Part shown: positions 7,997 through 15,657 of the stretch, piece after piece | Layout: every line of letters begins with the position of its first letter | Position numbering within the stretch: position 1 is the first letter of the stretch | DNA from: an uncultured Ruminococcus sp. | GTDB lineage: Bacteria > Bacillota > Clostridia > Oscillospirales > Ruminococcaceae | Assembly: GCA_910579835.1 (NCBI GenBank) | Contig: CAJTWQ010000009.1 | Span: 1-49,426 of the forward strand | Reading direction: 5' to 3' | Length of the DNA stretch: 49,426 bases | Translations under genes and position numbers: made by a program | The notes under the pieces: model-generated | Told to the model about the DNA's origin: nothing | Databases searched by the model: none | What the model saw: the letters and a program-made list of their open reading frames with translations, nothing else

Positions 7997-8398
7997 ATGG
8001 TATCACCGGAAGATCTTGAAAGAGTTAGAAAAATATTTCAGAACGATGTATTTGCAACAGAAGCAGGAGCCGTAATTGACGAAATCGACGACCATTATGC
8101 AAAGGTCAGCCTTGTAATCAATGAGCATCACAGAAATGCAGCCGGCGGCGTTATGGGCGGGGTATATTTTACTCTGGCAGACTTTGCGTTCGCCGTTGCA
8201 GCAAACTGGCAGAAAATCGGAACCGTGTCTATAAATACAGATATTTCTTTTGTAGGAGTTCCAAAAACAGATCGTATTACCGCCGAAACGGAGCTTATAA
8301 AGGATGGCCGTTCCACCTGCTGCTACAATGTAAATATCATGGACGAGGTCGGTAATCCCATAGCCGCAGTCAAGTTCTTAGGATTTAAAAAGAATTAG
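7997..8398 (+). CDS. PaaI-type hotdog-fold thioesterase
   Basis: The 133-residue protein has the hotdog layout: a helix, then HHRNAAGGVMGGVYFTLADFAFAVAAN, which is the central helix of the PaaI/YbgC-like thioesterase family, then strands with SINTDISFVGVPKTDRITAE and CCYNVNIMDE. These enzymes hydrolyse acyl-CoA thioesters; the substrate is not predictable. AAGGAGG overlaps the dapB stop region and the genes are 13 bases apart, so it is the last gene of the lysine operon. No known role in lysine synthesis explains this placement. Confidence 0.85.
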   Translation: MVSPEDLERVRKIFQNDVFATEAGAVIDEIDDHYAKVSLVINEHHRNAAGGVMGGVYFTLADFAFAVAANWQKIGTVSINTDISFVGVPKTDRITAETELIKDGRSTCCYNVNIMDEVGNPIAAVKFLGFKKN

Positions 8399-8513
8399 AA
8401 ACGTTCCACATAGGAAATATTTGCGGAGTTTCGGGCATAATTTTGTTGATGACAAGAAGAAAAATGAAAGCATACTGTCGTAGTACACAGACTCTTGCAT
8501 GAATAAGTTCTTA
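8399..8513 (+). repeat. Shortened copy of the MITE-like element
   Basis: This stretch matches the reverse complement of the 191-bp element at 40651-40841. The left part (AACGTTCCACATAGG, then GCATAATTTTG, GACAAGAAGAAAA and TGAAAGCATACTG) follows that element's right arm base for base with scattered changes. The right part (GTACA then ATGAATAAGTTCTTA) follows its left terminal repeat. The central third is missing, which leaves about 115 bp. It lies in the 3' end of the dap operon, before the terminator. Confidence 0.65.
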
Positions 8514-8531
8514 TCATAAGACATTACTGCG

Positions 8532-8567
8532 AAAAACTCGGAGAACATAAATGTTCCCCGAGTTTTT
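8532..8567. terminator. Bidirectional terminator between the dap operon and clpC
   Basis: AAAACTCGG-GAACAT pairs with ATGTTC-CCGAGTTTTTT around a two-base loop. There is a T-run on the plus strand and a shorter one on the minus strand, so it serves both converging transcripts. Confidence 0.9.
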
Positions 8568-8616
8568 TATTCGTGATTTCCTATGAGCATGCTCAGCTGC
8601 GTTTTCCATCCATATA

Positions 8617-10977
8617 TTAATTTTTAACACTGCACTCTGCGCTCGACACTTTAGTAACCGTTATCTCATCGTTTTCGATGTCAATTCGTACTTCCTCACC
8701 TTTACTGATCTGTGAGCTTACTATCATATATGCCAGCTTATTCTCAATAAGCTCCGTTATTCTGCGCCTTATAGGGCGTGCACCGTATTTCTCCACCTCT
8801 CTTATCTCCGCCACCGCTTCGATCACCTTGGGCGTATAGCTGATCTCTATGCCAAGCTCCTTTGCTCTGTTTCTAAGATCATCAAGGGCAATTCGGCTTA
8901 TTTCACCGATATTATCCTTGGAAAGGGGATTGAAAACAATAATTTCATCAATCCTGTTGATAAACTCCGGAGTAAAATGCTCCCGTACACACCGCTGAAC
9001 AAGTTCCTCTCCTGCTCGGCTGTTGTCACCAGTAAATCCCAGTGCCGAACTTGATGTCTGCTTTCCGGCGCCGATATTAGTTGTCATTATAATTATACAG
9101 CTTCGGAAGCTCACACGGCGCATAGAAGAATCAGTAAGCATACCGTCATCAAGTATCTGTAAAAGAATATTCAATACCTCCATATCAGCCTTTTCAATTT
9201 CATCAAATAGAATCAGAGAATACGGATTCCGGCGTACACGGTCACAAAGATTTCCGCTGCCCTCCTCATAGCCGGCATATCCAGGAGGAGCGCCAATAAG
9301 CTTGGAAACGGAATGCTTCTCCATATATTCAGACATATCAATGCGTATGAGACTGTTTTCTGATCCGAACAAGCACTCTGCCAAAGCACGGGCAAGCTCT
9401 GTCTTTCCCACCCCAGTCGGACCTGCAAACATAAATGAAGCCATTGGACGTCTCCCGTCATGCAGTCCGGATTTTGCACGGCATACGGCGTCAGTCACCT
9501 TGCTTACTGCATACTGGTGTCCTATAACACGCTGAGAAAGACGTGATTTCAACAATGCAAGCTGTTTCTCCTCCTCAACAGTTATCTTGTTCAGAGGTAT
9601 TCCCGTCCGAAGGCTGATAACAGATATAAGATCATCCTCAGTGACATGCGGCTTGCCGACACCATGCAAAACCTTGCCCAGAGAGCTTAGCCGCAGCGAC
9701 CTGTCCTTCATCCGTATAAAATCAGAATCTTCTGTAAGAATTCCTGAGTCGCGGCGGATCTTGGCACAGGCGCAGGCTTCATCAAGAAGATCTATAGCTT
9801 TATCCGGCAAACAACGGTCGGTGATATAACGCATGGACAAATCAACAGCCAGCTCTGCAATACCGCTGCTGATCTCCACCTGATGAAATGCCTCGTAATT
9901 ACTTTTAAGACCATTTATTATCATTATACAGCTTTTCTTATCCGGCTCGTTTACATGAACGGGCTGAAACCGGCGTTCCAAAGCCGAATCCTTTTCGATC
10001 GTCTTTTTATATTCATCAAAGGTAGTCGCGCCGATAACCTGAAGTTCTCCCCGTGCAAGCCGGGGCTTCATAATATTAGCGGCATCAATAGCGCCTTCGG
10101 CAGCTCCGGCACCTACAATGGTGTGTATCTCATCAATGAACAGTATGATATTTCCGGCATTTACAGCCTCTTCTATACATGCCTTAATGCGCTCCTCAAA
10201 GTCCCCCCGATATTTTGCTCCGGAAAGAAGAGCAGTGAGATCAAGGGAGAAAATAAAACGGTTTTTTAATGCATCCGGCACCAGATTGCGGACGAATAAT
10301 TCCGCTACTCCCTCAACTATAGCCGTTTTTCCAACTCCGGCCTCACCAATGAGACAAGGGTTATTTTTCGTTCTTCTGGCAAGAACCTGCATCACGCGCT
10401 CGATCTCGCGGCTGCGTCCTATAAGAGGATCATTCTTTTTTACAGTAGCTATATCTGTAATGTTCCTGCCATATCTGAACAGATTAGGCAAATGAGAAAC
10501 CTTTGGCTTTAAGGATTCATAAAGCTCACTTATTACCTCCGGTGAATTAATCATATTCAGTCCTTGACATATCCCCGCCTGATCTCCTCCTAATTTACGG
10601 ATCACCGTGCAGGCGCTGCACGAGGATTCTTTCATAATTGCGGCGAGTATATGCTCCGGCGCTGCCTGCCTCTTCTTATCGCTGAGGGCAATGGAACAGG
10701 CAGACTCCAGAATACGCCGTGAAGCTGTAGTGAAATAACGCTGATTAAGAACCGACGGACTCCCCTGCCCCACCAGATCAATTATAGCTCTTCGGATTTC
10801 ATCATAGGCAGCTCCGTTGTCAATAAGTATATCCGCTGCCTTTGAAGAGCCGTCCCAGGCAATTGCCAGCAGAATATGCTCGCTGCCAATATAAGTATGC
10901 CCCAGCTCAGACGCCAGACGCACCGCATCCTCGATAATCTTTACTGACTTCTTATTGAATTTGTCTGTGTTTATCAT
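8617..10977 (-). CDS. clpC: ClpC-like AAA+ protease ATPase
   Basis: The ATG at 10977 (GAAGGAG upstream) gives 786 residues. Two Clp-N repeats occupy 1-145, the first AAA module has Walker A GEAGVGKT (211-218) and Walker B ILFIDEIH (278-285), and the second has GPTGVGKT (519-526) and LILFDEIEK. LGF at 646-648 matches the ClpP-docking loop, so it should feed substrates to ClpP. The segment between the modules (about 405-445) is short and lacks the UVR-type coiled hairpin of Bacillus ClpC, so it may not need a McsB/MecA-like adaptor in the same way. It is monocistronic, minus strand; clpX and clpP are encoded nearby. ClpE or a ClpA-like name would also fit. Confidence 0.9.
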   Translation of the reverse strand: MINTDKFNKKSVKIIEDAVRLASELGHTYIGSEHILLAIAWDGSSKAADILIDNGAAYDEIRRAIIDLVGQGSPSVLNQRYFTTASRRILESACSIALSDKKRQAAPEHILAAIMKESSCSACTVIRKLGGDQAGICQGLNMINSPEVISELYESLKPKVSHLPNLFRYGRNITDIATVKKNDPLIGRSREIERVMQVLARRTKNNPCLIGEAGVGKTAIVEGVAELFVRNLVPDALKNRFIFSLDLTALLSGAKYRGDFEERIKACIEEAVNAGNIILFIDEIHTIVGAGAAEGAIDAANIMKPRLARGELQVIGATTFDEYKKTIEKDSALERRFQPVHVNEPDKKSCIMIINGLKSNYEAFHQVEISSGIAELAVDLSMRYITDRCLPDKAIDLLDEACACAKIRRDSGILTEDSDFIRMKDRSLRLSSLGKVLHGVGKPHVTEDDLISVISLRTGIPLNKITVEEEKQLALLKSRLSQRVIGHQYAVSKVTDAVCRAKSGLHDGRRPMASFMFAGPTGVGKTELARALAECLFGSENSLIRIDMSEYMEKHSVSKLIGAPPGYAGYEEGSGNLCDRVRRNPYSLILFDEIEKADMEVLNILLQILDDGMLTDSSMRRVSFRSCIIIMTTNIGAGKQTSSSALGFTGDNSRAGEELVQRCVREHFTPEFINRIDEIIVFNPLSKDNIGEISRIALDDLRNRAKELGIEISYTPKVIEAVAEIREVEKYGARPIRRRITELIENKLAYMIVSSQISKGEEVRIDIENDEITVTKVSSAECSVKN

Positions 10978-11124
10978 TCTGTTCTCCTTCTCCCCGATAA
11001 TCCGGGGTGCCGATATACGCTCCCATGCGCCGACGCACGTTACTCTGTACGACGCTTCTTTTCGACGTTTACACAAGGGATGTAAATCCGTATCCGGTGA
11101 TTTATGTTGAAGTTTTACGAGACT

Positions 11125-11152
11125 GAGTTAGCACAACTCAAACTTCTAACTC
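11125..11152 (-). promoter_or_regulatory. Inverted repeats in the clpC upstream region
   Basis: The 328-base gap between clpC and the small plus-strand gene holds GAGTTAG and CTAACTC 14 bases apart. A second, overlapping pair, GAGTT and AACTC, is five bases apart. The two pairings exclude one another. Neither the CIRCE nor the CtsR consensus is present. A possible minus-strand -10 (TAATAT) lies near 11162. Function is unknown. Confidence 0.3.
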
Positions 11153-11230
11153 CTCACTTCAATATTATGCCACTTATCTACTGCGATAACAGTCGAAAAC
11201 AATAATCCGGAAAATTTTTGTAACACTTTT

Positions 11231-11263
11231 TTCGCCATAGCATACTATGTACTATGAAGCGAA
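11231..11263 (+). promoter_or_regulatory. Inverted repeat and possible sporulation-type promoter before the miniprotein gene
   Basis: TTCGC-CATAG is repeated inversely as CTATG-AA-GCGAA around an 11-base centre. The centre begins CATACTA (11241-11247), which fits the -10 pattern of sporulation sigma-G promoters (CATnnTA); the -35 region (TGTAA near 11219) is a weak fit. The repeat could instead be an operator. This is inference only. Confidence 0.3.
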
Positions 11264-11305
11264 AACAAAAACGCTTCAAATACATCTTTTAAGGAGTTGT
11301 TCTTT

Positions 11306-11458
11306 ATGTGTAATTTTGGTTGCGGAAATAATTGGTGTCTTATTCTGGTGATCCTTCTCTTCGTTATCCTCTTCGCAAACGGTGGCTGCGGCTGTGGATG
11401 CGGCAACGATAACAACTGCGGATGCGGTAATAACAACGACTGCGGCTGCGGATGCTAA
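11306..11458 (+). CDS. 50-residue Cys/Gly-rich membrane miniprotein (YjcZ-like architecture)
   Basis: AAGGAG stands 8 bases before ATG at 11306 and the frame is 50 codons. Residues 1-11 (MCNFGCGNNWC) are followed by one hydrophobic helix of 13 residues (12-24, LILVILLFVILFA). The tail is made almost only of Gly, Cys, Asn and Asp, with CGCGCG, CGCG and CGCGC runs and 12 cysteines in all. Small Firmicutes sporulation proteins of the YjcZ type share this layout of one membrane helix plus a Gly-rich end, but I cannot claim homology. The tail could bind metal or form disulphides. It has no operon partner, lies between clpC and clpX, and is read away from clpC. Confidence 0.8.
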   Translation: MCNFGCGNNWCLILVILLFVILFANGGCGCGCGNDNNCGCGNNNDCGCGC

Positions 11459-11474
11459 TCAGCCCATAAAAAAC

Positions 11475-11498
11475 AGCTCTGTACTTCGGTACAGAGCT
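11475..11498. terminator. Hairpin terminator between the miniprotein gene and clpX
   Basis: AGCTCTGTAC and GTACAGAGCT form a ten-base perfect stem with a TTCG tetraloop. On the minus strand it is followed by GTTTTTT, so it should end the tig-clpP-clpX transcript. On the plus strand the T-run is weak. Confidence 0.8.
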
Positions 11499-11580
11499 TA
11501 CATATCAAATCTGTTCAAAATTCTCGGAAGCGCCGTCTAATTTACCTTTCGGCGCTTCTGAGGTCATCATAAATATCTGT

Positions 11581-12879
11581 TTATTGTGCAAGGCTTACAG
11601 CCTTGTTCCTCCTGTTCGTCAGCACAGGATCAGCATCATGTGTCACACACTCGGCAGTGACTGTCACTTTAGCTATACTTCCGTCTGACGGCACTGCATA
11701 CATAGAGCGCATCAAAATCTTTTCAAGGATCGAACGAAGACCTCGTGCTCCCGTTTTCTGAGATATAGCCTTTCTGGCAATCTCAATGAGAGCCTCATCC
11801 TTAATCTCCAGTTCTACATCGTCATATTGGAACAGCTTTTTATACTGTTTAATAAGGGCGTTTCTTGGCTCAGTAAGTATACGAACCAACGATGCCTCAT
11901 CAAGCTCCTCCAGAACAGAGATAACAGGCAGTCTTCCTACAAATTCAGGCACCATGCCAAATTTTACAAGGTCTTTTGGAACAACCTTCTTGAAAATGTT
12001 GTCCATCTCCTCCTTGTGAGATTTTAATTCGCCGCCGAAACCGATAGGCGCCTTACCGATTCTTTTCTGAATCTGCTTCTCCAGACCGTCAAAGGCTCCT
12101 CCGCAGATAAAGAGGATATTTTTTGTGTTAATCTGAATGCATTCCTGGTTCGGGTGCTTTCTTCCCCCGTTCGGCGGAACATTTGACACGGTTCCTTCAA
12201 TAATTTTAAGAAGCGCCTGCTGAACTCCCTCGCCGCTTACATCACGGGTAAGGGATGTATTTTCAGATTTTCTTGCGATTTTGTCAATTTCGTCAATATA
12301 GATAATTCCCCGCTGAGCTGCCTCAACGTCATATTCCGCAGCCTGCAACAAACGCACCAGAACATTTTCCACATCATCGCCTACATAACCTGCCTCGGTT
12401 ATGGTAGTAGCGTCGGCAATAGCAAAAGGCACATTAAGAAGTCTTGCAAGAGTCTGGGCAAGAAATGTCTTACCCACACCGGTAGGTCCCAAAAGGAGCA
12501 CATTGCTCTTCTGAAGTTCAACATCATCGATGTTGGTCGTCTTTCCGTTATTTTCCTGCTGCTCCTGACTGAGGATTCTTTTATAGTGATTATACACCGC
12601 AACTGCCAGTGAAATTTTCGCCTCATCCTGACCGATAACATATTCATCCAGAAAGGCTTTAATTTCAATGGGCTTTAAAAGCTTCATTTCAGACAAAGAC
12701 TGATTTTTACTGTTTTTGTCTGACTTCTTCTGTGATTTCGATGGTGCTGGACCGAAGAGCATCTCATAGCAGTAGCATACGCATTCATCGCATATATTTG
12801 CATTGCCGGCAGAAAAAATACTGTGTACTCTGTTCTCACCCTTACCGCAGAAGCTGCATGATTTAAATGTTTCTGCCAT
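11581..12879 (-). CDS. clpX: ATP-dependent protease ATPase subunit ClpX
   Basis: The 432-residue protein begins with the C4 zinc domain (Cys8, Cys11, Cys30, Cys33) and continues with Walker A GPTGVGKT (131-138), the pore loop GYVGD (164-168), Walker B IIYIDEIDK (192-200), the RKH loop (240-242) and the ClpP-binding IGF loop (279-281). ClpX unfolds tagged substrates and passes them to ClpP. It is the third gene of tig-clpP-clpX, with 9 bases between clpP and clpX. Confidence 0.98.
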   Translation of the reverse strand: MAETFKSCSFCGKGENRVHSIFSAGNANICDECVCYCYEMLFGPAPSKSQKKSDKNSKNQSLSEMKLLKPIEIKAFLDEYVIGQDEAKISLAVAVYNHYKRILSQEQQENNGKTTNIDDVELQKSNVLLLGPTGVGKTFLAQTLARLLNVPFAIADATTITEAGYVGDDVENVLVRLLQAAEYDVEAAQRGIIYIDEIDKIARKSENTSLTRDVSGEGVQQALLKIIEGTVSNVPPNGGRKHPNQECIQINTKNILFICGGAFDGLEKQIQKRIGKAPIGFGGELKSHKEEMDNIFKKVVPKDLVKFGMVPEFVGRLPVISVLEELDEASLVRILTEPRNALIKQYKKLFQYDDVELEIKDEALIEIARKAISQKTGARGLRSILEKILMRSMYAVPSDGSIAKVTVTAECVTHDADPVLTNRRNKAVSLAQ

Positions 12880-12888
12880 TCAGATCCC

Positions 12889-13479
12889 CTACCTCTTCTC
12901 GATCACTCTATCAATAAGTCCGTACTCCATAGCCTCCTGAGCAGTCATGTAATTATCACGCTCTGTATCGGCCTGAACCTGTTCAAGGGGCTTGCCTGTA
13001 TTTGCTGCAAGCATTTCGTTCATTCTCTGACGTGTTCTGACAAGGTGATCGGAGTGAATCTTTATATCGGTGCACTGTCCGGAAAGTCCTCCAGAAATAA
13101 GAGGCTGATGGATCATTATCTCGCTGTTGGGAAGGGCAAAGCGCTTGCCCTTAGCGCCGGCAGCAAGGAGAAACGCCCCCATTGAAGCAGCCATACCTAT
13201 ACAGATAGTCGATACATCACACTTGATGTACCGCATGGTATCATAAATGGCCATGCCGGAAGTTATAGAGCCGCCGGGGCTGTTTATATAAAGGGATATA
13301 TCCTTTTCCGTATCCTGACTCTCAAGATATAGGAGCTGAGCCACCACAAGACTTGCGGTAGCGTCGTTTACCTGATCCGAAAGCATAATGATTCTGTCGT
13401 TGAGAAGACGTGAGAATATATCGTATGAACGCTCTCCGCGGCTTGTCTGTTCAACAACATAAGGTACTAAACTGCTCAT
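12889..13479 (-). CDS. clpP: ATP-dependent Clp protease proteolytic subunit
   Basis: The ATG at 13479 is taken as start because the protein then begins SSLVPYVVEQ as in other ClpPs, and AAAGGG lies about 10 bases upstream. The product has 196 residues. The catalytic triad is Ser99 (GMAASMGAF), His124 (MIHQPL) and Asp175 (DTERDNYM). The N-terminal VPYVVEQTSRGER forms the axial gate. It lies between tig and clpX, and the only clpP copy in the window is this one, so it presumably partners both ClpX and the ClpC-like ATPase. Confidence 0.97.
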   Translation of the reverse strand: MSSLVPYVVEQTSRGERSYDIFSRLLNDRIIMLSDQVNDATASLVVAQLLYLESQDTEKDISLYINSPGGSITSGMAIYDTMRYIKCDVSTICIGMAASMGAFLLAAGAKGKRFALPNSEIMIHQPLISGGLSGQCTDIKIHSDHLVRTRQRMNEMLAANTGKPLEQVQADTERDNYMTAQEAMEYGLIDRVIEKR

Positions 13480-13545
13480 AATTTCACTGCCCTTTCTTAA
13501 AATACTTGTCCCACAAGATATGTGGGACAAGATAGTTATCTGTGA

Positions 13546-14862
13546 TTATTCAGCGTCTGTCTTTTCTTCCTCAGCAAGGGTATTGTCGATAACGGCATTT
13601 TCCTTGACGAGGTCAACAGCTTTCTGAACCTTAAGATCATTGGTGTACTCGTTTACATCAATGAATCTCTTTACTGTTTCAACGTCCATGCTGTTAGCGG
13701 AAGCAATCTCAGAAAGTCCGTTATCGATCTCTTCCTCGGATACCTCTATATCTTCCAGCTCGGCTATCTTTTCAAGCGCAAGACGAAGCTTAACCTCGCC
13801 CTCTGCTCTCTCCCTATAGGTATCTCTAAACGAGTCCATATCCATGCCTGTGTACTGGAAATAAAGCTTAAGATCCATGCCCTGCTGACTGAGCTGCTGA
13901 TTGAAATTGTTAATAAGAGAATCAATCCTATGTTCAAACATACAATTCGGAATAGGAGCGTCAACCTTTTCAATAAGCTTTGTCATGACAGCATTTTCAA
14001 AAGAAGCTTCCGCCTGATTTACGGCAGCCTCTTCAAGCTTTGTCCTGATGTCGTTTCTGTATTCTTCTACCGTCTCAAACTCTGTAGCGTCCTTTACAAG
14101 GTCGTCATTGATCTCCGGAAGCTCTTCATAACTGATAGCCTTCAGCTTTGTCTTAAAGGTTGCAGCCTTGCCGGCATAATCAGCCATCTGGTAATCTTCA
14201 GGGAAAGTAACGTTTACATCAAACTCGTCGCCAATATTGTGACCAACGATCTGATCTTCAAATCCGGGGATAAACTGACCGCTGCCCAGACGCAGAGGAT
14301 GATCCTCGCCCTTTCCGCCGTCAAACGCCTCGTCTCCGAAGAATCCCTCAAAATCAATTATAACCTCGTCGTCCATCTGAGCGGCTCTGTCCTCAACAGA
14401 AACGATACGGGCATTTTTCTTTCTTATCATCTGAATCTGCTTTTCAATGTCCTCGTCAGTGATCTCACTTGTCTGCTTGGGAGCCTTAATGCCCTTGTAG
14501 TCGGAGATCTCGATTTCAGGCTTTGTGATACAGATTGCTTTAAGCTCAACACCCTCTGCCTTATTGATAGAATTCACTTCAATACTGGGTCTGTCAACGA
14601 GAATGATACCCGTTTCCTTAACAGCAGAATCAATCTCAGGACCTACAAGTGCATTGATAGCGCCCTCATAGAATGCTCCCTCTCCGAATTCCCTCTCCGC
14701 AAGCTTTCTAGAAACCTTGCCCTTGCGGAATCCCTTGATCTGAATATTTTTCTTCTGACGCTGATATTCCTTTTCAACAGCAGCCTCAAATGTTTCAGGG
14801 TCGATTGAAATAACTAACTCTGTAGTATTCACATCTGTTTTGTTTGATGATTTTAAGCTCAT
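13546..14862 (-). CDS. tig: Trigger factor
   Basis: The 438-residue protein has the three trigger-factor parts: a ribosome-binding domain with IQIKGFRKGKVSRKL (about 41-55, the GFRxGKxP-like signature with Ser in place of Pro), an FKBP-type prolyl isomerase domain around 155-245 (DEVIIDFEGFFGDEAFDGG, FIPGFEDQIVGHNIGDEF), and a long helical C-terminal arm. It chaperones nascent chains at the ribosome. GGAGG precedes the ATG. It leads the tig-clpP-clpX operon, the usual order. The TATAAT promoter overlaps a perfect palindrome at 14896-14910. Confidence 0.96.
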   Translation of the reverse strand: MSLKSSNKTDVNTTELVISIDPETFEAAVEKEYQRQKKNIQIKGFRKGKVSRKLAEREFGEGAFYEGAINALVGPEIDSAVKETGIILVDRPSIEVNSINKAEGVELKAICITKPEIEISDYKGIKAPKQTSEITDEDIEKQIQMIRKKNARIVSVEDRAAQMDDEVIIDFEGFFGDEAFDGGKGEDHPLRLGSGQFIPGFEDQIVGHNIGDEFDVNVTFPEDYQMADYAGKAATFKTKLKAISYEELPEINDDLVKDATEFETVEEYRNDIRTKLEEAAVNQAEASFENAVMTKLIEKVDAPIPNCMFEHRIDSLINNFNQQLSQQGMDLKLYFQYTGMDMDSFRDTYRERAEGEVKLRLALEKIAELEDIEVSEEEIDNGLSEIASANSMDVETVKRFIDVNEYTNDLKVQKAVDLVKENAVIDNTLAEEEKTDAE

Positions 14863-14895
14863 TTATATATCCTCCATGTAATTATATAACATACT

Positions 14896-14910
14896 TGGTA
14901 TATTATACCA
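14896..14910 (-). promoter_or_regulatory. Palindrome over the tig promoter
   Basis: TGGTATA-T-TATACCA is a perfect 15-base palindrome. On the minus strand it contains TATAAT, the likely -10 of the tig-clpP-clpX operon, so a protein bound here would block the promoter. The -35 is weak. The palindrome could arise by chance from AT-rich promoter sequence. Confidence 0.4.
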
Positions 14911-14962
14911 CATTCAAAAAAATTTTTCTACTAAATTTTTACAGTTCTGTATTTTGCATAAA

Positions 14963-15655
14963 TCACAATACTTTTTCGGGTGCAAATTGTAGATAATCAC
15001 CAGCAATTAGATGAAAATTTATATCATCATATGTGTTTTTAATGCATAAATCATGGGCAGAACGACCATGAATATGACCGTAGTAGCATTCCCCGATATT
15101 ATAGCGGTACAATATTTCTAAAATATCATAGTTAAAATTCGATGCAAATATAGGCGGATAATGCATAAAAACCAATGGTTTCAAGTTCTCCGACAGCGCC
15201 GATTTAATAGACGTCTCAAGCCTCTGCACTTCCCGGCGCAGCACTTTTTCATCCTGATCCTCACCGGGAATATTTACCCAGCCCCGTGTACCACAGATAC
15301 CATATTCTCCATATTTGAAGTGATTGTTATGAAGTATCTTAATGGCGGAAAATCCCTCGGTTTTAAGAAAATCCTGCATTTTCTTCATAGTTGTCCACCA
15401 GTAATCGTGATTACCTTTAAGAATGATCTTCGTCCCCGGCAGACGGTCTATAAATTTGAAATCCTCGGCCGCGTCCTGCAAAGACATACCCCAGGAAATA
15501 TCCCCTGCAAGAACTATCGTATCATCGAAATTTACAGTATCAAGCCAATTTCTCTCAATACGCTCCTGATAATCCTCCCAGCCGCCAAATATACTCATTG
15601 TCTTGTCGGGATTCCCCTTGCACAGGTGAAGATCTCCAATAACGTATAAACTCAT
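14963..15655 (-). CDS. Metallophosphoesterase (calcineurin-like)
   Basis: The 230-residue protein has the metallophosphoesterase blocks in order: GDLHLC (residues 7-12), VLAGDISWG, ILKGNHDYWW, MHYPPIF and GHIHGRSAHD, which together give the two-metal site. It resembles a Firmicutes group of cytoplasmic predicted phosphohydrolases of unknown substrate. It starts 2 bases after the thrC stop and is therefore the last gene of the long rplS-to-thrC cluster. No terminator is seen between it and the tig promoter. Confidence 0.85.
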   Translation of the reverse strand: MSLYVIGDLHLCKGNPDKTMSIFGGWEDYQERIERNWLDTVNFDDTIVLAGDISWGMSLQDAAEDFKFIDRLPGTKIILKGNHDYWWTTMKKMQDFLKTEGFSAIKILHNNHFKYGEYGICGTRGWVNIPGEDQDEKVLRREVQRLETSIKSALSENLKPLVFMHYPPIFASNFNYDILEILYRYNIGECYYGHIHGRSAHDLCIKNTYDDINFHLIAGDYLQFAPEKVL

Positions 15656-15657
15656 GA

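Noticed and set aside
10978..11230. CIRCE or CtsR operator before clpC
   Set aside because: A TTAGCAC stretch resembles half of CIRCE, but the matching GAGTGCTAA half is missing, and no GGTCAAA tandem is present.
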